Positions 7,977 to 15,332 of a stretch of 64,000 nucleotides of DNA are shown here, one piece after another. The notes under the pieces are model-generated. The model was not told where the DNA came from, did no database searches, and saw nothing but the letters and a program-made list of their open reading frames with translations. Position 1 is the first letter of the stretch. Each line of letters starts with the position of its first letter. The DNA comes from an uncultured Verrucomicrobiales bacterium (GTDB lineage Bacteria > Verrucomicrobiota > Verrucomicrobiia > Verrucomicrobiales > Akkermansiaceae). The stretch lies in the NCBI GenBank assembly GCA_937928545.1, contig CALGJQ010000007.1:248001-312000 (forward strand). The letters are read 5' to 3'. The translations under genes were made by a program, and so were the position numbers.

Positions 7977-8007
7977 GGCAGGTTCCTCTCCGGGAACCTG
8001 CCCTTTT
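7977..8007 (+). terminator. Rho-independent terminator after acpP
   Basis: A perfect 10-bp stem (GGCAGGTTCC with GGAACCTGCC) with a 6-base loop, then CTTTT. It ends acpP transcription ahead of the next operon, whose first start codon is at 8052. Confidence 0.85.
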
Positions 8008-8051
8008 CGTTGGCCACTTTCGCGAAATTAGGCGATACTGATCTCGGCAGG

Positions 8052-8576
8052 ATGCTTACCCCCGACAACTTCCAATACGCGATGGAGACCACCAAGGTCC
8101 TTCATGAGCCGGATCGTCGTATCGAGACTTTTGGAGCCACTCGCTTCGCTTTCGAGATACTTAGCGAGCCGATGGATAGTGTGGGTAAGGTTTGTATTCG
8201 GAGAGGGGAGGTCGAAGCGCAGAAGCCTCAGCTGGTGAAGCCGGATGGCTTCCAAGATATCGAATTGGACGGCTTTGATCCTAAAGTTCTCAAAGTGATC
8301 GAACACCTGCGCGAACAAGGGCTCGATTTGAGTTTTCTCCAATACGGCTTCCAGTTTAAGCGCTCGGACGTTTCCTCAGAAATCATCCACGACCGTATTG
8401 AAAACGTCAGCGACAAGGCTCTCGAGGCTGTTCGTGTCTCCGGTGATCCCTCTCTCGCGATTATTCAGAGTGTAGATGACGCGTGGGAAGTCGGAATTAT
8501 GAAGTTCACGCTCGAGATGATTATGAAATCGAGTGACATCAATCGCTTTGATCTCAAACGCAGAGGTTTAATCTAA
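8052..8576 (+). CDS. Conserved hypothetical protein, first gene of the accA operon
   Basis: 174 residues from the ATG at 8052, preceded by a GGCAGG purine stretch. A longer frame from a TTG at 8010 would run into the terminator of acpP, so it is rejected. The protein is mixed alpha/beta with no signal peptide. It contains ETTKVLHEPDRRIETFGATRFAFEILSEPMDSVG and ends FDLKRRGLI; I do not recognise the family. The next gene starts 5 bases after the stop, so the two are coupled. Confidence 0.8.
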   Translation: MLTPDNFQYAMETTKVLHEPDRRIETFGATRFAFEILSEPMDSVGKVCIRRGEVEAQKPQLVKPDGFQDIELDGFDPKVLKVIEHLREQGLDLSFLQYGFQFKRSDVSSEIIHDRIENVSDKALEAVRVSGDPSLAIIQSVDDAWEVGIMKFTLEMIMKSSDINRFDLKRRGLI

Positions 8577-8581
8577 GGACG

Positions 8582-9475
8582 ATGAATGGTTTTTTAGCGA
8601 TCATCAAAATCTTTGCCGCGATCCTCGTGCTCGTGATCCTCGGTGCTCTTGTCTTCTTCTTGCAAAAATTCCGCGAAGAGTTTGCCGATCCAGCGACCAC
8701 GACTTCAAAGCCTCTTGAGCAAATCATTCAAGACAATGAGCTTGTCGACTTTGAACCTGGTCAGCACGAATTCAATCGGGGCTTGGAATATATCGCGCTG
8801 CAACGTCTCGATGAAGCGCGTGAGAAATTACTCTTCATTCAGAACCTTTATCCGAACTCACGCAATGCTCCTGAGGCTCGTCGGATTTTGGGGGAAATCA
8901 ATCTTGATGAGATTCTCTCGATCGAAAACATGAGCAATAAGACGATTCATGAAGTCGCTCCCGGAGAGGGGTATCTTCGGATCGCCAATAATCATCAGAC
9001 CACCTTGGATTGCATCATGTTTCTTAATGGCCTCACTGAGTTGGGCCGACTCCACGCCGGAGATGAGCTCATTGTGATGCAGCTCGATTTCAAATTGATG
9101 GTCAATTTAACAAAGAAACGCGTCGATCTATTCCATCGTGATGATGAGAAAAAGGAGCATGTCTTTGCGAAAGCCTATCCCATTCAGAGTATCGATCTTG
9201 GGGGGCTAAGGTCACGGACTTACCAGTCCAAAATCACTCGTAAGCTTGGTGAGATCGAAGGGAGAACCTATCCGCCCACTCATTCTAAATTCCGACACGC
9301 CTTGAAGGTTTTGGGCTTTAATTTAAACAACCGCTATGTCCAATTTCGTCCTGTGCCCGCTGCCGATGCGGAAGATCCCGGTCAGGGCATTTTCCTCAAG
9401 AATTCCGATATGGAAGAGCTCTCAATGCTCATCCGAGTCGGGAACGAAGTCGAAGTGAAAGTCACTGAATCGTAA
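8582..9475 (+). CDS. Membrane-anchored TPR/LysM protein with YkuD-like domain lacking the catalytic motif
   Basis: 297 residues. A transmembrane helix (~5-28) anchors the protein; residues ~60-110 look like a TPR pair (GLEYIALQRLDEAREKL). Residues ~120-165 fit a LysM-type motif (VAPGEGYLRIANNH and LHAGDELIV). The rest has the outline of an L,D-transpeptidase (YkuD) domain, with a first strand LMVNLTKKRVDLF and a last helix-strand SDMEELSMLIRVGNEVEV. The usual HG and SHGC-R active-site motif is missing: the stretch just before the final helix is GQGIFLKNS. It may therefore be a catalytically dead envelope protein. Both flanks are close (5 and 21 bases), placing it between the hypothetical gene and accA. 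Confidence 0.75.
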   Translation: MNGFLAIIKIFAAILVLVILGALVFFLQKFREEFADPATTTSKPLEQIIQDNELVDFEPGQHEFNRGLEYIALQRLDEAREKLLFIQNLYPNSRNAPEARRILGEINLDEILSIENMSNKTIHEVAPGEGYLRIANNHQTTLDCIMFLNGLTELGRLHAGDELIVMQLDFKLMVNLTKKRVDLFHRDDEKKEHVFAKAYPIQSIDLGGLRSRTYQSKITRKLGEIEGRTYPPTHSKFRHALKVLGFNLNNRYVQFRPVPAADAEDPGQGIFLKNSDMEELSMLIRVGNEVEVKVTES

Positions 9476-9496
9476 TCTCGTAAAACATTACCAAGT

Positions 9497-10450
9497 ATGG
9501 AACTCCTTGAATTTGAAAAGCCGATCGCTGAACTCCAGAAGGAATTGGAAATGCTCCAGAGCAAATCTAAGTCTCAGGATATCGATCTCAGCTCGGAAAT
9601 TTCCGCCATTGAAGCGAAACTGGTCGAAACTCGTCGCCATATATACGAGAATCTCACTCCTTGGCAGCGAGTTCAGATCGCTCGCCATAACAAGCGGCCC
9701 TTCATGTTGGATTACATAGCGAGAGCATTCACCGATTTTACGGAGCTTCACGGCGACCGGATCATTGGTGATGACGCGGCCATGCCTGGAGGCTTTGCCA
9801 CCATCGATGGCCAACGCTACGTCGTTTTAGGGCATCAGAAAGGCCGTGATCTCAAAGAAAACCTCAAACGCAACTTCGGAAGCGCTCACCCCGAGGGCTA
9901 CCGCAAAGCACTTCGTCTTATGGAATTGGCCAACAAATTCGGCCTTCCAATTGTAGCCCTAATTGACACTCCGGGAGCCTTTCCTGGGATCGGGGCAGAA
10001 GAACGCAACATTGCCGAGGCGATTGCCCGTAACCTGCGCGAGATGATGGTGCTCGATGTCCCCATCGTCGCCGTTGTTCTCGGAGAAGGTGGCTCCGGCG
10101 GAGCGCTCGGAATCGGAGTTGCCGATCGCGTGCTCATGATGGAGAACGCCTACTACTCGGTGATTAGCCCTGAGGGCTGTGCCGCCATTCTCTGGAAGCA
10201 CCGTGATCACGCCCCTGAAGCAGCCGATGCCATGAAGATCGCCGCTCCTGATCTCGTGAAATTGGGCCTCATTGATGGCGTGATCAAAGAAGTCCCCGGA
10301 GGCGCTCACCACGACCCCGATGCTGCGGCAGATGCCTTCAAGCAAAAGATCTCCAGCGAACTCAAGGAGCTCCTCAAACTCTCGCCAAAGGACCTCAAAG
10401 CGAAACGCTACGCGAAGTTCCGTAAATTTGGTGAATGGACCGAAGGTTAG
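9497..10450 (+). CDS. accA: Acetyl-CoA carboxylase carboxyltransferase subunit alpha
   Basis: 317 residues, against 319 in E. coli. The N-terminal ELLEFEKPIAELQKELE, the PWQRVQIARHNKRP segment, DTPGAFPGIGAEERN, GEGGSGGALGIGVADRV and SPEGCAAILWK are all AccA signatures; the last glycine-rich stretches build the oxyanion holes for the carboxyl transfer. With AccD it moves CO2 from carboxybiotin to acetyl-CoA, the first committed step of fatty acid synthesis. accD is not in the window. It is the last gene of a three-gene operon. Confidence 0.97.
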   Translation: MELLEFEKPIAELQKELEMLQSKSKSQDIDLSSEISAIEAKLVETRRHIYENLTPWQRVQIARHNKRPFMLDYIARAFTDFTELHGDRIIGDDAAMPGGFATIDGQRYVVLGHQKGRDLKENLKRNFGSAHPEGYRKALRLMELANKFGLPIVALIDTPGAFPGIGAEERNIAEAIARNLREMMVLDVPIVAVVLGEGGSGGALGIGVADRVLMMENAYYSVISPEGCAAILWKHRDHAPEAADAMKIAAPDLVKLGLIDGVIKEVPGGAHHDPDAAADAFKQKISSELKELLKLSPKDLKAKRYAKFRKFGEWTEG

Positions 10451-10792
10451 ATTGAGGATGAGTTTAAGTATTCGAAGAAGCTGTATGCGTTTTTTTGGCA
10501 CCCAAGATTGAATTGCGCGTAGTCTAGGGCGATTTCAAGAGATCTAGAAGGGAGTCGTAATTCCTTTTTCGGCGGCCGCTAGCATTGACGGTAATGCCTC
10601 ACCCTTCCTAAGTCAGTGATTTTTCGGTGGAAGATTAAGCTGCAAACCGTCTTAATTACCTGCCATTATGCCCTGGATTTTTTTTGGGTGGAAAGTGTTT
10701 TAGCTGTGTTTTTGTTACTTTCAGCTTTCAATTCGATTTTTGAGTCATGTTTATTGTTGACTAAATTATGGTCACTTGTGCATGGTCCCTTT
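10451..10792. other. Intergenic region ahead of the exported-protein block
   Basis: 342 bases without a convincing gene. It is AT-rich from about 10610, with TTGACT at 10757 and T-rich runs, and probably holds the promoter of the exported block. An open frame from 10616 runs through it into the next gene, but the signal peptide starts at 10793. No hairpin with a T tract was found for accA. Confidence 0.5.
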
Positions 10793-12634
10793 ATGCGAAT
10801 TTTTCTGAATATCGTTAAGTTGGGCGTTATCACAAGCATAGGTTTAGTTGTCGTTGAACCTCTCGCTGCAGACCCCAATGTCGTCGGCGATGGTCAAGCG
10901 TATTTGGTTGAGGTGCAAGCCAATGATTCTCTGCAGTTTTTACCTTCTCAGGGTGCAAGTGATCCATATCCCGAGAGTGGCGTCATGGAGGTTTACGAAG
11001 AATGGTTGCCGTTTTATGACGAAAATCACCCTAAGCATGCTTTCAATTACGTGCCTAAACGTTCCCATTTCTACGTCCAAGGTAATCATGACATGCTTAT
11101 TCCACTCGGTGCGTTTACAGCTGGAGAGGTTACAATTTCCTACTCAGGGATTGAAACTAACGGCTTTTTCTCAGGAACAGCAACTGTAGGGCATAGCTAC
11201 CAAAGTCCAGTGACTTTTCCTAGCTCAGTAGATCCAGTCAGGTGTTGGGTAAGAGAACATTCTGGAAGCACCTCATGGAATAAAGAGCATCCAGTTAAGT
11301 TGAGAGTTGGTCACTACGTGAACAATAGTGGAAATAAAAATGGTTGGTATAGACAATATTTTTTGCAGCTGAATCGATTGGGCCAAACCAGTGATTCACT
11401 CTCACACATAAGTATTACTGTAGAAACTCGGAATCTCCGATTCGATACTCATACTCCCTTTTTTAGCGCGGCTACTCTTCTTAGTGCAGAGAATTCTGTT
11501 GTGCCCCAGACTATATTAGAGAACTTTAAATCTCCCTACGATGTTAACACCAAAATGAGCATTTCAGGTTCCCCCATTCTTACCGAAGCCACTGCAGTCG
11601 CAGCTCTTTCCGGTGATTTTCTGAGGACAAATCAGCTAAACGACTCCTTTCGTGCTAATACAGCTTCCTTTGGCACGTCCCCGAGGACAACAGAGTTAAA
11701 CAACGGAATCAATATTTCATCGAGTGGGACGATTGGATTGCAGTCGAATAGAGCCATTCTAAATTCTTTTCTGACTCTCAGTAACCCGGGAAATTCAACA
11801 ACCCGTCAACAACTTATGTTCGATCCTAATCAGATCTATGCAACAGCGGATCTTAATATTGAGGCCAATGCCTGGGTGAAGTTCATTACCCCCGAAGTAA
11901 TTGTTAGTAATGATTTGGAGGTGGCGGGTGAGCTGAATGTCGCGGGTTCCCCAGTCGTAACAAGCGATAACCTCGATTCCCAGGTTTCAGCCTACCTCAA
12001 TGCTGAATCGTATTTGAAAGCAGATAGCAATGGAGCTATTTTTGGACTAGGAAATATAAATATTCAAGACCCATATGGATTTGGATACTATGACAACTCT
12101 TTTGTTCCTGGAGTTCATTCGTCCTTTGTACAAGGGGCTGGGAATTCAGTTGGTGGAATTTATTCTTTTGCGAGTGGGTATGGCAATTGGTCTACATCTG
12201 GATCTCATTCCAGCTTTCTCTTAGGTACATCCAACGGTGCTTTAGTAGGTAACACCCAGTTCGGGGTTGGATCTTATAATCGTTTCCAAGATTCTGCCGA
12301 TCATTCAGTTGCATTTGGAAAGTCAAATGAACTGTTTTCCTCGCTTTCATTTGCCTTTGGCGAAGGGAATGACGTATCTGGGTCTTCCGCGATTGCAATT
12401 GGAAAGGGGCTCGATACCTCGACTGCCGGTGCAATCGTTCTTGGGAAATTTAACCAAACCGTTGGTTCCGAGCCAGATAGTTATACTGATTTAGAACAAC
12501 CCATTTTAGTGGTTGGAAACGGAACGGGCCACTCTGCCGCGGAGCGATCAGACGCCCTCGTCATTAAACGGAATGGCGATGTTATCATCTCGAAACCCCA
12601 AGGCGACGTCTCCATGGGGATCTACGGTAACTAA
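10793..12634 (+). CDS. Exported protein with YadA-head-like repeats
   Basis: 613 residues. The start at 10793 gives a classic signal peptide (MRIFLNIVKLGVITSIGLVV, cleavage near LAA-DPN). Residues ~25-250 form a beta-rich N-terminal region without a known match. From ~430 on come short repeats of the trimeric-autotransporter head type (SSFVQGAGNSV, YSFASGYGNW, SSFLLGTSNGA, HSVAFGKSNEL, LSFAFGEGNDV, SAIAIGKGLD, GAIVLGKFNQ). The C-terminus (ALVIKRNGDVIIS) resembles the end of tail-fibre-like proteins; there is no YadA membrane anchor and no S74 chaperone domain. It is likely a surface or secreted adhesin-type trimer. 42 bases separate it from the next exported gene. Confidence 0.75.
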   Translation: MRIFLNIVKLGVITSIGLVVVEPLAADPNVVGDGQAYLVEVQANDSLQFLPSQGASDPYPESGVMEVYEEWLPFYDENHPKHAFNYVPKRSHFYVQGNHDMLIPLGAFTAGEVTISYSGIETNGFFSGTATVGHSYQSPVTFPSSVDPVRCWVREHSGSTSWNKEHPVKLRVGHYVNNSGNKNGWYRQYFLQLNRLGQTSDSLSHISITVETRNLRFDTHTPFFSAATLLSAENSVVPQTILENFKSPYDVNTKMSISGSPILTEATAVAALSGDFLRTNQLNDSFRANTASFGTSPRTTELNNGINISSSGTIGLQSNRAILNSFLTLSNPGNSTTRQQLMFDPNQIYATADLNIEANAWVKFITPEVIVSNDLEVAGELNVAGSPVVTSDNLDSQVSAYLNAESYLKADSNGAIFGLGNINIQDPYGFGYYDNSFVPGVHSSFVQGAGNSVGGIYSFASGYGNWSTSGSHSSFLLGTSNGALVGNTQFGVGSYNRFQDSADHSVAFGKSNELFSSLSFAFGEGNDVSGSSAIAIGKGLDTSTAGAIVLGKFNQTVGSEPDSYTDLEQPILVVGNGTGHSAAERSDALVIKRNGDVIISKPQGDVSMGIYGN

Positions 12635-12676
12635 GCGCGTAGCATTTTCCTCCACCCAATTCTTCAATATGCGCCC

Positions 12677-15319
12677 ATGAAAGTCCTTTTCTCCATCTTT
12701 GTAGCCCTTTCGATAGGAGGGACTTCTCTCGCCTCGGTGCTACTAGGTGATCTCGGTCCAGCAAATGGTGTCACGGGCCCAGATAGCCGCGGAGGAACTG
12801 GCTACCTCCTTTTTAATCCAAATGGCTTGGGCCCTCATCGCATGAACTACCAGCCGCACGATGCTGACAACTTTGTCGTCGTCGTTTATGAGGCGGGAAC
12901 CTGGTCCTACTATTCAAACGATACGAGCTTCCCCTTCTTACCCGATCAAGCAGACGTCCTCGTCGCAACTTTGAATTTTTCAAACGACACTGCTCAGCTC
13001 TTAGAGGGGCAAAATTCCGTAATCGAAGGGATCTCAGCAGGTTATTCTGCCGGCGATCTCGTCGTGACCCCTGATTTTTGGAATGGACAAGGAAATGATG
13101 GAGAATTTGGCCTCTCAGGAACCGAAATCACTCTCAATGTTGACCCCGCATGGTGGTCGGTGGGGGCAGATCCCGCCATCGTTCCCAATGTTCCCAATGT
13201 TGATCACAAGGCAGCGGCAAACTTGGGGCAAGCCAAATGGATGGCGAAGCTCGCCTACGATACTATTTTAGCGCGTAATCCCACCCTCGCCGCTGCAATT
13301 TTAGGAGAACTCGTCGGAGACCCTGCGACTCACCCCTTTTCAGAGTGGGAACCCGCAATCGCTCCAAATGGTGGAGACCGCGCCGCGCTTCTCCTCGGCC
13401 AGCTCAAGGCGATTTCAGCTCCATTCTATAATCAGATTCACCTCGCGGCACCCGCATGGCTCGAGGCCGAAATGATCAAAAACGGAACCCGCCAGCCCAA
13501 TACCCATCTACCATGGGGGCCGGATGTTGGACCGAGTGAAAATCGAGCCGCGGCAAACCTTGGCCAGCTCAAGGCTCTCTTCTCACTCCCTCTAGGCACG
13601 ATTAACGACAACAACCTAGATGCAGACCAAGATGGCCTCTCAGATTCCTTCGAGCAACAGATCATCGCCTCCAGTGGAGGAGCCTACACCAGCCTGTCTG
13701 ACCTGAATCCTGATGACGACCTCGATGGAGACTACCTTTCAAACTACCATGAGCTTCTCAATGGAAGTGACCCTCTTAGCCCAACTTATGGCCAGACCTA
13801 TACTCCAACTCAATGGCGGGACTTTTATCACGCAGAACCCTCCACTTCTAACTATGGAACAAGTCTCACCAAGCAAGGGAGCACCTCGTGGAGTTGGAAT
13901 TCAGGCGCAAAAAGCACGCGATTGATGGAAGGAGATGGCGGAATCACCTTCCGTCTCCCGGTCCAAGAGGACCCAAAGCACTACGCAATATGTGGTCTCT
14001 CAGTCTATGATTCAGGGCCAAGCTATTTCAGTCTAGACTACGCTTTCTATCGCTACGGACTGATTGTCGCCATCCTTGAAAATGGTGTGAGAAAACGGAC
14101 TTTTGGTGCGGCATCAATCGATGCCGTCTTCACGATCCGGCGGATCGGATCGACCATCACCTACTATATTGATGAAAAGGTCGTTTACACCTCTTCTACT
14201 TCATCCGGGCGACCGCTCTTCATGGACTCGTCCCTCTTGCAGGTTGGATCACAAATCACTCATGCAGGATCATACGGCTTTAGTAACGGAGATAGTGATC
14301 GAGACGGCCTTCCTGATTCTTGGGAACTCGCAAATGCTCCCGACCTCAACACTCTCTCACCTGAGTCCGATCATGACCTAGATTTCTTTTCCACTTCATT
14401 AGAGTATCGCACTCAGAGCGACCCCTTTGAGCCGAACGATACTATGCCCCGCGCCCTCCCGATCGTTTGGGAAAGCTCGACCACCGTGCAAGACAGCTTC
14501 AATGAAGAGACCTTCACGAGCTCGATCATTCGGACCCGTCCATACAACTCATGGAATGCTGGAATTCATTCAGCGGGCTACATTCATGGCGATGGCTCTG
14601 TCCTCTTCCGTGTAGCAGACGGTCAGGCTGCACGCATGGTTGCCTTGAGCGCCAACAGTGCGGATGATGGATATACCGAGCTCAATCACGCGATCTACAT
14701 CAGTGCCTACCTCGCAAGTTGTTACGAAAATGGCGTTCGAAAAGTCACTCTCGGAGGAGCCGGAGAAGGAGATGTCTTTGAAGTCAAGCGATCGGGTTCT
14801 GAAATCACCTACCTCATTAATGGAGTCGTGAAATACACCTCTGAAGTGACCTACCCCAACCTCAGTAATGACCCCGACGTCGTCACTAGGACGCCCCTCC
14901 TGATCGATACCTCCATCGTTCACTCCGGAAAAGGCATCGAGCACATCGCGTCCATTGGCATGACTTACGATTCAGGAAACGAGGACGCCGACAACGACGG
15001 CGCCCCAGCTTGGCTAGAAACCCTTGCAGGCCTGAGTGACTCCAATCCAGACCAAGACGGCGATGGCTTGCTAGACGGGACGGAGTTCTTCACCTATCGC
15101 TCCAGCCCATTCTCACTGGATACTGACGGCGATGGTCTCCCAGATGGTTGGGAAGGCCCGAATAACCTGAAAGCCTATGATCCCAATGGAGCAAACCTTC
15201 CGGATACGGACAACGATGGGCTCACTGATTTACTTGAGTTCCAGATTGGAACCTTTCCCGATGACAGCGATTCAGATGACGATTTCGTCCCGGATGGAGT
15301 TGAATACTACGGACTTTAA
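12677..15319 (+). CDS. Exported protein with GQLK repeats, duplicated beta domain and TSP3-type repeats
   Basis: 880 residues with a signal peptide (MKVLFSIFVALSIGGTSLAS). Residues ~170-315 carry three copies of an A-A-x-x-L-G-Q-x-K motif (AAANLGQAKWMAKLAY, AALLLGQLKAISAPFY, AAANLGQLKALFS). TSP3-like calcium-binding segments (DADQDGLSDSFE, DSDRDGLPDSWE, DTDGDGLPDGWE, DTDNDGLTDLLE) alternate with two related ~160-residue beta domains at ~375-540 and ~600-760, each ending in an ENGVRK strand, an ITY strand and a YTS strand. Such proteins are surface-located in Verrucomicrobiota. The next gene starts 13 bases after the stop, so they form an operon. Function unknown; adhesion or substrate binding is possible. 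Confidence 0.75.
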   Translation: MKVLFSIFVALSIGGTSLASVLLGDLGPANGVTGPDSRGGTGYLLFNPNGLGPHRMNYQPHDADNFVVVVYEAGTWSYYSNDTSFPFLPDQADVLVATLNFSNDTAQLLEGQNSVIEGISAGYSAGDLVVTPDFWNGQGNDGEFGLSGTEITLNVDPAWWSVGADPAIVPNVPNVDHKAAANLGQAKWMAKLAYDTILARNPTLAAAILGELVGDPATHPFSEWEPAIAPNGGDRAALLLGQLKAISAPFYNQIHLAAPAWLEAEMIKNGTRQPNTHLPWGPDVGPSENRAAANLGQLKALFSLPLGTINDNNLDADQDGLSDSFEQQIIASSGGAYTSLSDLNPDDDLDGDYLSNYHELLNGSDPLSPTYGQTYTPTQWRDFYHAEPSTSNYGTSLTKQGSTSWSWNSGAKSTRLMEGDGGITFRLPVQEDPKHYAICGLSVYDSGPSYFSLDYAFYRYGLIVAILENGVRKRTFGAASIDAVFTIRRIGSTITYYIDEKVVYTSSTSSGRPLFMDSSLLQVGSQITHAGSYGFSNGDSDRDGLPDSWELANAPDLNTLSPESDHDLDFFSTSLEYRTQSDPFEPNDTMPRALPIVWESSTTVQDSFNEETFTSSIIRTRPYNSWNAGIHSAGYIHGDGSVLFRVADGQAARMVALSANSADDGYTELNHAIYISAYLASCYENGVRKVTLGGAGEGDVFEVKRSGSEITYLINGVVKYTSEVTYPNLSNDPDVVTRTPLLIDTSIVHSGKGIEHIASIGMTYDSGNEDADNDGAPAWLETLAGLSDSNPDQDGDGLLDGTEFFTYRSSPFSLDTDGDGLPDGWEGPNNLKAYDPNGANLPDTDNDGLTDLLEFQIGTFPDDSDSDDDFVPDGVEYYGL

Positions 15320-15332
15320 AAAATAAAATCTA

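Noticed and set aside
10616-10792. N-terminal extension of the YadA-head-like protein
   Set aside because: 59 extra hydrophobic, non-signal-like residues before a standard signal peptide at 10793.
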